Assembly (NCBI GenBank): GCA_019931245.1
Contig: JAINDL010000005.1
Span: 1 to 64,000 of the forward strand
DNA length: 64,000 nt
Direction: 5' to 3'
Origin: Bryobacteraceae bacterium CoA2 C42
GTDB lineage: Bacteria > Acidobacteriota > Terriglobia > Bryobacterales > Bryobacteraceae
Shown: positions 15,292 through 23,724 of the stretch, one piece after another
Layout of the letters: the number at the start of each line of letters is the position of its first letter
Position numbering within the stretch: position 1 is the stretch's first letter
Notes under the pieces: generated by a model
What the model saw: only the letters and a program-made list of their open reading frames with translations
Told to the model about the DNA's origin: nothing
The model's database searches: none
Made by a program: the position numbers and the translations under genes

Positions 15292-15756
15292 ATGAACATT
15301 TCTGAAATCAAAGAGTTGATCCAAGCGCTCCTCGACAGCGGCGTAGGGGAGCTCGAAGTCCAGCGCGGCGACAGTCGCGTCCGCATCGTCCGGGGAGCCA
15401 CCGGACAGGAGGTGGTGGTACCGGTTCCAGCCGCCGTGGCGGCGGCGCCTGCGGCGCCGGTGGTCTCCGCGCCGGTGGTTCCGGCTGCTCCGGCGGCCCC
15501 GAAGCCCGAAGAGGGGCTTTTGACCGTGAAATCGCCGATCGTCGGGACGTACTACTCGGCCCCGTCGCCCGGCGCCGCCGAGTTCGTCAACGTCGGCGAT
15601 GCGGTGAAGCCCGGCAAGGTGCTCTGTATTGTGGAGAGCATGAAGCTGATGAACGAAATCGAGTGCGAGGTCTCCGGCACTATAGTCGCCAAGCACGTCG
15701 ACAATGGCCAGCCGGTCGAGTACGGCACCACGCTGTTCACCGTCCGCCCGAACTGA
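15292..15756 (+). CDS. accB: Biotin carboxyl carrier protein of acetyl-CoA carboxylase
   Basis: A 154-residue BCCP. The N-terminal helix ([16 protein letters not shown]) is followed by an Ala/Pro/Val linker (about 44-72) and the biotinyl domain (about 76-154). Biotin is attached at K118 in VESMKLMNE; the usual AMKM is SMKL here. Biotin carries the carboxyl group between AccC and the transferase during malonyl-CoA formation, the first step of fatty-acid synthesis. It starts three bases after the peptidase stop, and accC follows after 5 nt, the common peptidase-accB-accC arrangement. Confidence 0.95.
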   Translation: MNISEIKELIQALLDSGVGELEVQRGDSRVRIVRGATGQEVVVPVPAAVAAAPAAPVVSAPVVPAAPAAPKPEEGLLTVKSPIVGTYYSAPSPGAAEFVNVGDAVKPGKVLCIVESMKLMNEIECEVSGTIVAKHVDNGQPVEYGTTLFTVRPN

Positions 15757-15761
15757 TTCCT

Positions 15762-17108
15762 ATGTTTCAAAAGATCCTCATCGCCAACCGGGGCGAGATC
15801 GCGCTGCGGGTGATCTGCGCTTGTAAGGAGCTCGGGATCAAGACCGTTGCCGTCTACTCGGAGGCCGACCGTCACAGTCTGCACGTCCGGTTCGCGGACG
15901 AAGCGGTCTGCATCGGCCCGGCCAAGAGCGCGCGCAGCTATCTCGATATCCCCAGCGTGATCAGCGCCGCCGAGATCACCAACGTCGACGCCGTCCACCC
16001 CGGTTACGGCTTTCTCAGCGAGAACGCCAACTTTGCCGAGGTCTGCGAAACCTCCGGGCTCACCTTTATCGGCCCCAAGCCGCCCGTGATCCGCGCGATG
16101 GGCTTCAAGCAGCACGCCCGCGAGGCGATGGACAAAGCCGGTATCCCGATTCTGCCCGGCTCGGCCGGGGTGCTCGAATCGGCCGAACATGGTCTTGAAA
16201 CCGCCGCGAAGATTGGTTACCCCGTCATCCTGAAGGCGACGGCGGGCGGCGGCGGCCGGGGCATGCGCGTGGTGAACGAAGCCAACGAACTGCCTGGGCT
16301 GCTGGCGCAGGCGCAGGCCGAAGCCGGCGCGGCGTTCTCGTGCCCGGACGTCTACATCGAAAAGTACATCCGCAAGCCGCGCCACATTGAATTCCAGATT
16401 CTGGCCGATCATTACGGGCAGGTGGAGGTGCTCGGCGAACGCGAGTGCTCCATACAGCGGCGTCACCAAAAGCTGATTGAAGAGTCGCCCTCGCCGCGCG
16501 TGACCCCGGAGCTGCGGCAGCGGATCACGGACAGTCTTAAGAAGGCGATGCGCGAGGTGGGCTACACCAACGCCGGCACCGTCGAGTTTCTGATGGACGA
16601 AGACGGCAGCCTGTACTTCATCGAAGTGAACGCGCGCGTGCAGGTGGAGCACCCGGTGACGGAGCTCGTCACGGGGATCGACATCGTCAAGGCGCAGATC
16701 CGGATCGCCGCGGGCGAACCGCTCTCGTCGATTCTGACCGAACCGGTGACTCTGCGCGGCCACGCGATTGAGTGCCGCATCAACGCCGAGAACCCGGAGA
16801 CGTTCACCCCGTCGGCCGGCAAGATCACCGGCCTCAACTTGCCCGGCGGCATCGGCGTCCGCGTCGATACGTGGGCCTACACCGATTGCGTCATCCCGCC
16901 TTACTACGACTCGCTGGTGGCGAAGCTGATCTGTTACGGCGGCGACCGGAAAGAGGCGATCACGCGGTCGCTGCGCGCCCTCGATATGTTCATCGTCGAG
17001 GGCATTCACACGTCTATTCCGCTGCATCACCGGATCCTGAGCGATCCCGAGTTCCAGGCGGGCGACATCGACACGGGCTATATCGCCCGTTTCCTTGCCC
17101 GGAAGTGA
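15762..17108 (+). CDS. accC: Acetyl-CoA carboxylase, biotin carboxylase subunit
   Basis: A 448-residue ATP-grasp enzyme that carboxylates biotin on AccB using ATP and bicarbonate. The N-terminal [25 protein letters not shown], the glycine-rich loop [12 protein letters not shown] and the catalytic [14 protein letters not shown] block are all intact, and length equals E. coli AccC. ATG 15762 gives the standard N-terminus ([14 protein letters not shown]); the open frame further upstream overlaps accB and is rejected. The last codons overlap the TTG start of the next gene by 14 nt. No accA or accD is in the window. Confidence 0.97.
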   Translation: MFQKILIANRGEIALRVICACKELGIKTVAVYSEADRHSLHVRFADEAVCIGPAKSARSYLDIPSVISAAEITNVDAVHPGYGFLSENANFAEVCETSGLTFIGPKPPVIRAMGFKQHAREAMDKAGIPILPGSAGVLESAEHGLETAAKIGYPVILKATAGGGGRGMRVVNEANELPGLLAQAQAEAGAAFSCPDVYIEKYIRKPRHIEFQILADHYGQVEVLGERECSIQRRHQKLIEESPSPRVTPELRQRITDSLKKAMREVGYTNAGTVEFLMDEDGSLYFIEVNARVQVEHPVTELVTGIDIVKAQIRIAAGEPLSSILTEPVTLRGHAIECRINAENPETFTPSAGKITGLNLPGGIGVRVDTWAYTDCVIPPYYDSLVAKLICYGGDRKEAITRSLRALDMFIVEGIHTSIPLHHRILSDPEFQAGDIDTGYIARFLARK

Positions 17109-18225
17109 CGTTATTGTGCTGGGCGGCGGCGCCGCCGGCCTGTTCTGCGCGGCGCAGATGGGCCGGCGGGGGCGGCGCGTGGTGGTGCTCGAGCACAACC
17201 GGCAGACAGGCCGCAAGATTCTGATCTCGGGCGGGGGGCGCTGCAACTTCACCAATCGCGAGGTGCGGCCTGAAAACTTCCTGAGCGAGAATCCGCACTT
17301 TGCCAAGTCGGCGCTGGCCCGTTACCGGCCCGCCGACTTTCTCGCGCTGCTTGCGCAGCACCGGATTGCGTGGCACGAGAAGACGCTTGGGCAACTGTTC
17401 TGCGACGGCTCCGCCGCGCAGATCGTTGCGATGCTCGAGGCCGAGTGCGCGGCGGCCGGGGTGCGGATTGTCACCGGCTATCGCGTCAGCGAGGTGCGGC
17501 ACGACGGCGAGTATGTCGTGGGCGAGCACCGGGCGCCGGTGCTGGTGGTGGCCACCGGCGGCCTGTCGATTCCGAAGATTGGCGCCACGGGCCTCGCCTT
17601 TGACCTGGCGCGGCAGTTCGGCCTGCGCGTGGTGGAGCCGCGTCCGGCGCTGGTACCGCTGCTGTGGCCGGGGTGGGAGGGGCTGAGCGGGGTGGCGGCC
17701 GAATGCGAGGCGCGCACGGGCAAGCGCGCGTTCCGCGAGAAGATGCTGTTCACCCATCGGGGCTTGAGCGGGCCGGCCATTCTGCAGATCTCGTCGTACT
17801 GGCGGCCGGGCGAGGCGGTGGAGTTGAACCTCGCGCCCGGGCGCGAGGTTGCCGCGGAATTGATTGCACGGAAGCAGGAGCGCATCTCGGCCCGCACGGC
17901 GCTTGCCGCCGCGCTGCCGGCGCGGCTTGCCGAACGGCTTGCCACGAACGAGCCGCTGGCGGAGTGGACCGATAAAGAGTGCCGCAAGCTCGGCGAGGCG
18001 GTCCACCGATTCCGCGTTGAGCCCACCGGGACCGAGGGCTACGAGAAGGCGGAGGTCACCGCGGGCGGCGTCGATACGGCCGAACTCTCGTCGACGACGA
18101 TGGAGGCCAGACGGCAGAAGGGGCTCTTCTTCCTTGGCGAAGCCGTGGACGTCACCGGCTGGCTGGGCGGCTACAACTTCCAGTGGGCCTGGGCCTCGGC
18201 GTATGCGGCAGCCACGGGGGTGTGA
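17095..18225 (+). CDS. NAD(P)/FAD-dependent oxidoreductase, BaiN/HI0933 family
   Basis: A 376-residue flavoprotein. The FAD-binding [18 protein letters not shown] motif begins at about residue 10, followed by [16 protein letters not shown] (about 39-54), diagnostic for the HI0933 (YhiN/BaiN) family. The C-terminal [19 protein letters not shown] and [27 protein letters not shown]-type region also match. BaiN homologues reduce C=C bonds in steroids in some gut bacteria, but most members have no known substrate. No ATG or GTG gives a full Rossmann start, so TTG 17095 inside accC is used. Confidence 0.85.
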   Translation: MPGSDVIVLGGGAAGLFCAAQMGRRGRRVVVLEHNRQTGRKILISGGGRCNFTNREVRPENFLSENPHFAKSALARYRPADFLALLAQHRIAWHEKTLGQLFCDGSAAQIVAMLEAECAAAGVRIVTGYRVSEVRHDGEYVVGEHRAPVLVVATGGLSIPKIGATGLAFDLARQFGLRVVEPRPALVPLLWPGWEGLSGVAAECEARTGKRAFREKMLFTHRGLSGPAILQISSYWRPGEAVELNLAPGREVAAELIARKQERISARTALAAALPARLAERLATNEPLAEWTDKECRKLGEAVHRFRVEPTGTEGYEKAEVTAGGVDTAELSSTTMEARRQKGLFFLGEAVDVTGWLGGYNFQWAWASAYAAATGV

Positions 18226-18237
18226 GCCGCGAGCAGG

Positions 18238-18251
18238 TATACTGACGAATC
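18238..18251 (+). promoter_or_regulatory. -10 box directly before the YCII gene
   Basis: TATACT (18238-18243), eight bases, then ATG at 18252. A start at the normal distance would coincide with the ATG. There is no Shine-Dalgarno sequence between them. One of the clearest leaderless candidates in the window. Confidence 0.6.
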
Positions 18252-18620
18252 ATGCGGATGCTCTTATTGTTCGTCTTCAGTCTGTCGCTGACGGCGCAGG
18301 AGATGCGTTTTTACGTCATGGGGATGCTCTATCGCGGCCCCCAGTGGACGGCTGAGGCCACCGAGGAGGTCAAAAAACTCCAGGAAGGGCATATGGCCAA
18401 CATTAACAAGCTGGCCGGGGAGAAGAAGCTGATTCTGGCCGGGCCCATGGCCGGTACGGGTGACCTGCGCGGCATCTTTGTCTTCGACACCGACGATCTC
18501 AAACAGGCGCAGGCGTGGTGCGACCAGGACCCGGCCGTGAAGGCTGGCCGGCTGCGCGTGGAGCTGCACAAGTGGTACGCCGCCAAAGGAATCGGCGTGC
18601 TCCCGCCGGCCAAGCGATAG
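18252..18620 (+). CDS. Secreted YCII-related domain protein
   Basis: A 122-residue protein with a short signal peptide (RMLLLFVFSLSLTAQ) and a YCII-like dimeric alpha/beta-barrel domain: FYVMGMLYRGPQW, the helix EEVKKLQEGHMANINKLAGE, then LILAGPMAGTGDLRGIFVFD and QAWCDQDPAVKAGRLRVELHKWY. The His/Asp pair often proposed as active in YCII proteins (here H in EGHMANI and D in the DQDPAV loop) is present, but the enzymatic role of the family is unproven. Export is unusual for classical YciI, but exported forms with this domain occur in Acidobacteria. Confidence 0.78.
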   Translation: MRMLLLFVFSLSLTAQEMRFYVMGMLYRGPQWTAEATEEVKKLQEGHMANINKLAGEKKLILAGPMAGTGDLRGIFVFDTDDLKQAQAWCDQDPAVKAGRLRVELHKWYAAKGIGVLPPAKR

Positions 18621-18624
18621 CCCC

Positions 18625-19224
18625 ATGACGGTCTATCTGATTGGCATCGCCGGGCCTTCGGGCTCCGGCAAGAGTGAACTGGCGCGCCGGCTGGCGCAGC
18701 GCCTTACCGCGCCGGTGATTTCAATGGACTCCTACTACCGGGAGCTGCACCATCTGACGCTGGCCGAGCGGGCGGCGGTGAACTTTGACGAACCGGCCTC
18801 GATCGACGATGGCCTGCTGCGGCAGCACCTCGCGGTGATTCGTCAAGGGCAGCCCGTCGAGATTCCGGTCTACGACTTTACGACGCACACCCGGCTCCCG
18901 CGGTGGGAGCCGCTGGCGCCGGCGCCTTACATCGTCGTCGAGGGGCTCTTCACGCTGTATTGGGAGGAGCTGCGGCGGCTGTTCGATACCACCGTCTACG
19001 TCGATCTCGAAGACGAGATCTGCTACGCCCGGCGGCTGGCCCGCGACATTCGGGAGCGGGGCAGGACCGCCGAATCGGTCGCCTGGCAGTACCGCACTAC
19101 CGTGAAGCCGATGGCGGAACGATATATTCTGCCGACCAAGCGGCACGCGCACCTGGTCGTGCGGGGAGACGGGCAGCTTGATGAGTCGGTCGAGACCGTG
19201 TTGCGCCACGGTCTCGACCGGTAA
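18625..19224 (+). CDS. udk: Uridine kinase
   Basis: A 199-residue P-loop kinase of the uridine kinase/phosphoribulokinase family. Walker A GPSGSGKS occupies residues 10-17. ISMDSYYREL (about 32-41) is the uridine kinase acceptor-site motif, NFDEPASID follows, and YDFTTHTR plus VVEGLFTLYW complete the family pattern. It phosphorylates uridine/cytidine to UMP/CMP with a nucleoside triphosphate in the pyrimidine salvage pathway. It begins four bases after the YCII gene. The last codons (SVETVLRHGLDR) are written as a perfect 14-bp DNA palindrome; see separate entry. Confidence 0.9.
   Translation: MTVYLIGIAGPSGSGKSELARRLAQRLTAPVISMDSYYRELHHLTLAERAAVNFDEPASIDDGLLRQHLAVIRQGQPVEIPVYDFTTHTRLPRWEPLAPAPYIVVEGLFTLYWEELRRLFDTTVYVDLEDEICYARRLARDIRERGRTAESVAWQYRTTVKPMAERYILPTKRHAHLVVRGDGQLDESVETVLRHGLDR
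19187..19220. terminator. Strong hairpin over the end of udk, possible bidirectional terminator
   Basis: CGGTCGAGACCGTG (19187-19200) and CACGGTCTCGACCG (19207-19220) are perfect 14-bp complements around the 6-base loop TTGCGC. The right arm ends one base before the udk stop codon (19222-19224). It lies between convergent genes and could stop transcription from both sides, but there is no T tract, so intrinsic termination is uncertain. Confidence 0.5.
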
Positions 19225-19238
19225 GCCGCGAGGCTGTC

Positions 19239-20309
19239 TTACTTCACCTGTTCGAGGATCGCGAAGTCACCCGGATTCCAGGCCTGCGCGATGATGAACA
19301 GCTTGCCGCCCTGCTTCTTGATGACGGCGTTGTGGATGTGCTGGAAGTTGGACAGGCCGAGCTCTTCCTTGGGCATGATGGTGGAGACCACCTGGTCGTT
19401 TTCGAGCAGGTAGATGGGCGCGCCCTTGCTGCGGTCCGGTCCGTGCAGCGCGCCGACGACGGCGAACTTATCGAGGTACTGGATGTCGCAGGGGAAGGAG
19501 CCCTTGGGCAGGCTCAGGGTGGACAGATACTCGCCGGTGCGGCTGTAGCGGTCGATTTCCGAGTTGGGCCGGTCGGCGACGTCGATACGGGTGGTGCCAC
19601 GGGGAATGGCGATGCCGTGGCCGGTGCCGAGCTGGCCGGGGCCGGTGCCGCGGCCGCCGAAGGCGAGCGGGTTCCAGGAGGCGTTAAAGGGGCTGACGGA
19701 GTTGATCTTGGCCGTCAGCACGTAGTCGAGCTTCGAGTAGCCGGTGGGGATATAGAACATGCCGTCGAGCTGTTCGACGTCGGTGGGCACGAAGGCGCCG
19801 CCGCCGGCGAAGTAGGCGTTGGCGGTGGGGTTGCCCATGTCGGTGTTCGCCGCCGGGGCGTTGAGCGTGCCGATCAGCTTGCCGTCCATGGCGGTGGTGA
19901 AGATCTTGCCGACCGAGTTGCCGGGGAAGGAGAGCAGCGGCGTGCCGTCCTGGGCCTTCCAGAACAGGGCGTTGTGCATATTGGTATCGCGCATGGCCGG
20001 GTCGGTGGGCAGCATCTTGGTGGACTTCAGGTCCGAGCTGATCTGAATGATGCCGGCGCCCGGCAGGGCGAAGTAGATATCGCCTTTGCCCTTGCGGCTG
20101 TCGATGGCGAAGCCGCCGTGGGCGGCCTTCAGAACCTTCTGCGCTTCGGCGGGCAGGTGGGAGGAGTTGAACAGAACCCGGAACTTGTACTTGCCTTGGC
20201 CGCTGATGTTGCCGGCTTGGCCGAGAGCGGAGGTGGCGCCGCCCGGGGCGAGGTGCCAGGCGAGGGCCAGTAGAGCCAGGGAGAGTGTGACGCTGAAGAA
20301 TCGTTTCAT
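19239..20309 (-). CDS. Secreted beta-propeller-like protein, function unknown
   Basis: A 356-residue protein with a signal peptide (KRFFSVTLSLALLALAWHLAPGG). The mature part shows repeated strand-rich blocks such as GIIQISSDLKSTKML, GKIFTTAMDGKLIGTLNAP, SEIDRYSRTGEYLSTLSLP, and PIYLLENDQVVSTIMP. These resemble NHL/six-bladed propeller repeats, with a GTGHGIAIPRGTTRIDVADRPNSEID segment typical of NHL repeats. A binding or peptidylglycine-lyase-like role is possible, but no catalytic residues can be assigned. The ATG lies downstream of GGGGAGG at a rather long spacing (12 nt). It lies downstream of the TonB receptor gene on the same strand. Confidence 0.72.
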   Translation of the reverse strand: MKRFFSVTLSLALLALAWHLAPGGATSALGQAGNISGQGKYKFRVLFNSSHLPAEAQKVLKAAHGGFAIDSRKGKGDIYFALPGAGIIQISSDLKSTKMLPTDPAMRDTNMHNALFWKAQDGTPLLSFPGNSVGKIFTTAMDGKLIGTLNAPAANTDMGNPTANAYFAGGGAFVPTDVEQLDGMFYIPTGYSKLDYVLTAKINSVSPFNASWNPLAFGGRGTGPGQLGTGHGIAIPRGTTRIDVADRPNSEIDRYSRTGEYLSTLSLPKGSFPCDIQYLDKFAVVGALHGPDRSKGAPIYLLENDQVVSTIMPKEELGLSNFQHIHNAVIKKQGGKLFIIAQAWNPGDFAILEQVK

Positions 20310-20394
20310 GCGGATGGGAAGCCTCCCCGTTATTCAATCACATCGGCGGAAGAAGAGTATACTGCGGGGCGCGTGTGCGCCCCGCAGATTCTGA

Positions 20395-23300
20395 TCAGAA
20401 CGCCAAGCGGAGCGCGAACTGAATCTCGCGCGCCGGCCCGTTCAAGCCGGTGATGGTGCCAAAGCCGCCCGCCGAGCGGTTGCCGTTCGGGTTGCCGAGG
20501 TTGGTTTTATTGAAGAAGTTGAAGGCTTCCATGCGGAACTCGGTCTTGAACTTTTCGGTGATGTGGAAGTCCTTGTGGAGGCCGAAGTTCATTTGGTGGA
20601 GCGAGGGGCCCCGGACAATGTTGCGGCCCGCGTTGCCGAAGGGGAAGCGGGGATCGGTGGGGATGGAGACGACGGCGGAGTCGAGCCAGCGCGCTACCGA
20701 CCGCTGCCCTTCGGGCACGAGCGGGTTGCCGGAGATGTTGGGGCGGTAGGTGGGTGCGCCGCTCACCTGGAACTGCGCCGACGGGCCCCAGCTGAGGTTG
20801 ACCGGGGTGCCGCTGCCGGCGAAGTTGATGGCCGAAAGGCGCCAACCGCCGGCGACCAGATCGGTAGCCTTGTTCCAGCCGGAGCCGAAGCGGCGGCCCT
20901 GGCCGAAGGGCAGGTCGTAGAGGAACGTGGTGACGTTGTTGAAGGGCTGGTCGTAGCCACTCAGGCCTTTTTCGGCGGCGAGGTTTTCGTAGTTGACGCG
21001 GCTGTTGTCGCCGTTCTGGGCTTCGAGATGGCCCGAGGCGTTGTCGATGGCCTTGGACCAGGTGAAGGAGTTGAGGAAGTAGAAGCCGTTCGAGAACTTG
21101 CGCTCGAGCTTGGCCTGGAAGGCGTGATAGTCGAGGAAGCCGCCGGGGAAGGCCGATTGAATGTAGCTGAAGCCCTGGATGGGCCGGCGCGCGTCGACTG
21201 GCAGGTTCTGGCCGGGCTGATTGACGCGGGCGGTGTTGAGGTCGCCGAGGATCATCATGTTGCGGCCGAAGGTGCCGACGTAGCCGAGGTCGAGGACGAG
21301 GCCCGCGGCGATCTGCCGCTGGATGGTGAAGTGGGTGCTCTTCACCGAGGCCGAGGGCAGACCGAAGGGAATCTGGTTGGTGCGAACGGTGTTGGTGCGC
21401 ACGTTGGCGATGTTGAGGAAGTTGTTCGGGAAGCCGCGCTCAAAGGGCAGGAAGCAGGTGGCCGGGTTGTAGCTGCCGGTGGAGGGGCAGAGCGGCTGCC
21501 CGCCGCTGGGGACGGCCGGGGCGACCTGGTTGATGTTGGGGTTCAGAATGAACGGCAGGTTGTAGGCGAGCAGGTTTTCGCCGCCCATGCGGTTGAAGTG
21601 CAGGTAGCTGACGCCGAAGGCGGCGCGGAGGACCGTCTTATCGTTGAGCGTATAGGCGGCGCCGATGCGAGGGGCGAAGTTGTTGCGGTCGGGGTTGACG
21701 AGGGCGCGGTCGCGGAGGGAGCCGTCCTTGGCGAAGACCATGGTGTTGGTGGCCGGGTCGAAGTTGGAGAGACGGTTGGCGCCTTCCCACTGCGGGGTGG
21801 CGAACTCGTAGCGGAGGCCGACGTTCAGCGTCAGGCGGCGGGAGACTTTGTAGTCGTCCTGCAGGTAGAGGAAGTGCATCCGCTGGCGGTAGTTGACGAT
21901 GGTCGCCGTGTTGAGCTGGTAGGTGGAGCGGGCGCCGAACAGGTAGTCGGCGACAAATTGGCGGTCGTCGTTGGGCGTGCCGGGGGCCTGCGAGAAGCGG
22001 CCGGAGAAGCCGCTGGAGCCGTATTTGGGGTTGAAGTCATCGATGTCGGTATCGATGCTCTGGTACTCGTAGCCGGCTTTGAGGCTGTGTTTGCGCAGGA
22101 TTTTTGAATAGTTGACCTTGGGGTTGATGACGAAGGGGTTCTGGAACTGGGGGTTCGAGCCCTGGACGCCGATGGAGGTGAATCCATTGATGCCGGTGCT
22201 CATGACGCCGCCGGTGAAGCGGGGATCGTTCGGGATGTTGGGGATGCCGAAGCGGTCGCCGATGGTGGGGGTGCCGACGAACATGGGGAACTTGCCGCCT
22301 TCGGTGCGGGAGATGCCGGCGCGGATTTCGATGAGCGAGGTGGGGTTGATGGTGTAGGTGCTGCCGACGGCCATCTGTTCGTTGCGGACGCGGACGGTGC
22401 CGTTGGAGTCGCCGCCGGAGGGGCCGGGGATGGCGGGGGGCTCGAGGTTGTTCATCAGCCGGTGGCTGTAGCGGGCGAAGGCGGTCCACTTGTCGTTGAA
22501 GTACTGGTCGTAGCGGATGTCGCCTTTGTCGTTCTGGTCGGTGCGACGGGGCTGGGATTCGAAGTTATTGCCCACGCCGAGCGGGCCGGTGCCGGCGCGG
22601 TTGGGGGCGGGCAGGTCGGCGAGGATTTCGCGGGCCGAGCGGGAGATGGCGCTGGCGGGGATGACGCCGTTTGAATAGATCTCGCCCGTGTAAGGGTTGC
22701 GGATGGGGATGCCGAGGTTGCCCTGGCGCATGGCCAGATTGGGGAGCGTGGCGTAGGTGATGGTGCGGCTCACGCGGCGGTAGCCTTCGTAGTCGCCGAA
22801 GACGAACATCTTGTTTTTGACGAGCGCTCCGCCCATGGCGGCGCCGAACTGATTCTGGATCAGCGTGGGCTTCTGATTGTTGACGGGTTTGAAGAAGCCG
22901 GTGGCGTTGAGCGAGGTGTTGCGCAGGTACTCCCAGACGGAGGCGTGGAGTTCGTTGGTGCCGCTGCGGATGGAGGCGTTGATGACAGCGCCGCCGGCGC
23001 GGCCGAATTCGGCCGAGAAGTTGTTGGTTTCGAGGCGAAACTCCTGGACGGCGTCCGGGGTGATCTGGACGACCTGATTGGAGAAGCCCTGGTTCGAGGT
23101 GCCGTAGGAGTTGTTGTCGACGCCGTCGACGACGAAGTTATTCTGCGAACTGCGCATGCCGTTGACGTTGAAGGAGGCGTCGCGGGAGTTGGCGATGCCG
23201 CTGCGGCGGACGCCGGGGGCGAGCAGGGCGAGGTCGGCGTAAGCGCGGCCGTTCAGCGGGAGGTTCACCACCTGCTGGGTGCCGACGACGGTGCCACGGG

Positions 23301-23682
23301 AGCTGGTGTCGGTTTCGAGCACCTGGGCGGCGGCGTTGATGGTGACGCTTTCGGTGGTGGCGCCGACTTCGAGTTGGAGGTCGACGCGCTGGCGGGCGTT
23401 GACGGTGACTTCGAACTCCTGCGCGACGGCGGTCTTGAAGCCGGAGGCTTCGGCGGCGATCTTGTAGCGGCCGGCGCGGACCGTCAGGAACTGGTACGCC
23501 CCGGCGCCGTCGGCCTCCGCGGAGGCTTCGATACCGGTGCGGACGTTGGTGAGTTTCAGCTTGGCTTTGGGGATGCCGAGTCCGGAGGAGTCGCGCACGA
23601 GGCCGAGGACGGTGGCCGAGTCAAACTGGGCAGAGAGGGGAAGGGCCGCGAGGGCCAGCAGACAAAGCAGAAATCGACGCAT
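20395..23682 (-). CDS. Oar-like TonB-dependent outer-membrane receptor
   Basis: A 1095-residue protein with a signal peptide (RRFLLCLLALAALPLSAQ), a carboxypeptidase-regulatory-like domain (about 25-110: VLGLVRDSSGLGIPKAKLKL...), a plug domain (about 115-250, with VNLPLNGRAYADL and NNFVVDGVDNN) and a large C-terminal beta-barrel ending in the aromatic residue F (REIQFALRLAF). This architecture is the TonB-dependent/Oar family, very numerous in Acidobacteria. No substrate can be assigned, and no SusD-like partner is present. The start codon lies inside a 10-bp inverted repeat (23680-23712). The upstream moeZ gene runs in the same direction 42 nt away. Confidence 0.9.
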   Translation of the reverse strand: MRRFLLCLLALAALPLSAQFDSATVLGLVRDSSGLGIPKAKLKLTNVRTGIEASAEADGAGAYQFLTVRAGRYKIAAEASGFKTAVAQEFEVTVNARQRVDLQLEVGATTESVTINAAAQVLETDTSSRGTVVGTQQVVNLPLNGRAYADLALLAPGVRRSGIANSRDASFNVNGMRSSQNNFVVDGVDNNSYGTSNQGFSNQVVQITPDAVQEFRLETNNFSAEFGRAGGAVINASIRSGTNELHASVWEYLRNTSLNATGFFKPVNNQKPTLIQNQFGAAMGGALVKNKMFVFGDYEGYRRVSRTITYATLPNLAMRQGNLGIPIRNPYTGEIYSNGVIPASAISRSAREILADLPAPNRAGTGPLGVGNNFESQPRRTDQNDKGDIRYDQYFNDKWTAFARYSHRLMNNLEPPAIPGPSGGDSNGTVRVRNEQMAVGSTYTINPTSLIEIRAGISRTEGGKFPMFVGTPTIGDRFGIPNIPNDPRFTGGVMSTGINGFTSIGVQGSNPQFQNPFVINPKVNYSKILRKHSLKAGYEYQSIDTDIDDFNPKYGSSGFSGRFSQAPGTPNDDRQFVADYLFGARSTYQLNTATIVNYRQRMHFLYLQDDYKVSRRLTLNVGLRYEFATPQWEGANRLSNFDPATNTMVFAKDGSLRDRALVNPDRNNFAPRIGAAYTLNDKTVLRAAFGVSYLHFNRMGGENLLAYNLPFILNPNINQVAPAVPSGGQPLCPSTGSYNPATCFLPFERGFPNNFLNIANVRTNTVRTNQIPFGLPSASVKSTHFTIQRQIAAGLVLDLGYVGTFGRNMMILGDLNTARVNQPGQNLPVDARRPIQGFSYIQSAFPGGFLDYHAFQAKLERKFSNGFYFLNSFTWSKAIDNASGHLEAQNGDNSRVNYENLAAEKGLSGYDQPFNNVTTFLYDLPFGQGRRFGSGWNKATDLVAGGWRLSAINFAGSGTPVNLSWGPSAQFQVSGAPTYRPNISGNPLVPEGQRSVARWLDSAVVSIPTDPRFPFGNAGRNIVRGPSLHQMNFGLHKDFHITEKFKTEFRMEAFNFFNKTNLGNPNGNRSAGGFGTITGLNGPAREIQFALRLAF

Positions 23683-23712
23683 AGGCTACACCATCGTAGC
23701 GCGTAGCCTATG
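23680..23712 (-). promoter_or_regulatory. Hairpin enclosing the TonB receptor start codon
   Basis: CATAGGCTAC (23680-23689) and GTAGCCTATG (23703-23712) are perfect 10-bp complements with a 13-base loop. In minus-strand mRNA the final AUG of the stem is the start codon. The loop also contains TACGAT on the minus strand (complement of 23693-23698), 10 nt before the ATG, which could be a -10 box. Readthrough transcripts from the cysteine operon would contain the whole stem, whereas transcripts from the loop promoter would not. Confidence 0.5.
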
Positions 23713-23724
23713 AATCGTTGATGA

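Noticed and set aside
20356-20363. AGTATACT as promoter for a plus-strand gene
   Set aside because: The octamer is self-complementary, but no plus-strand gene follows. It may serve the minus-strand gene at 20309 with a leader of about 40 nt; evidence is too thin to call.
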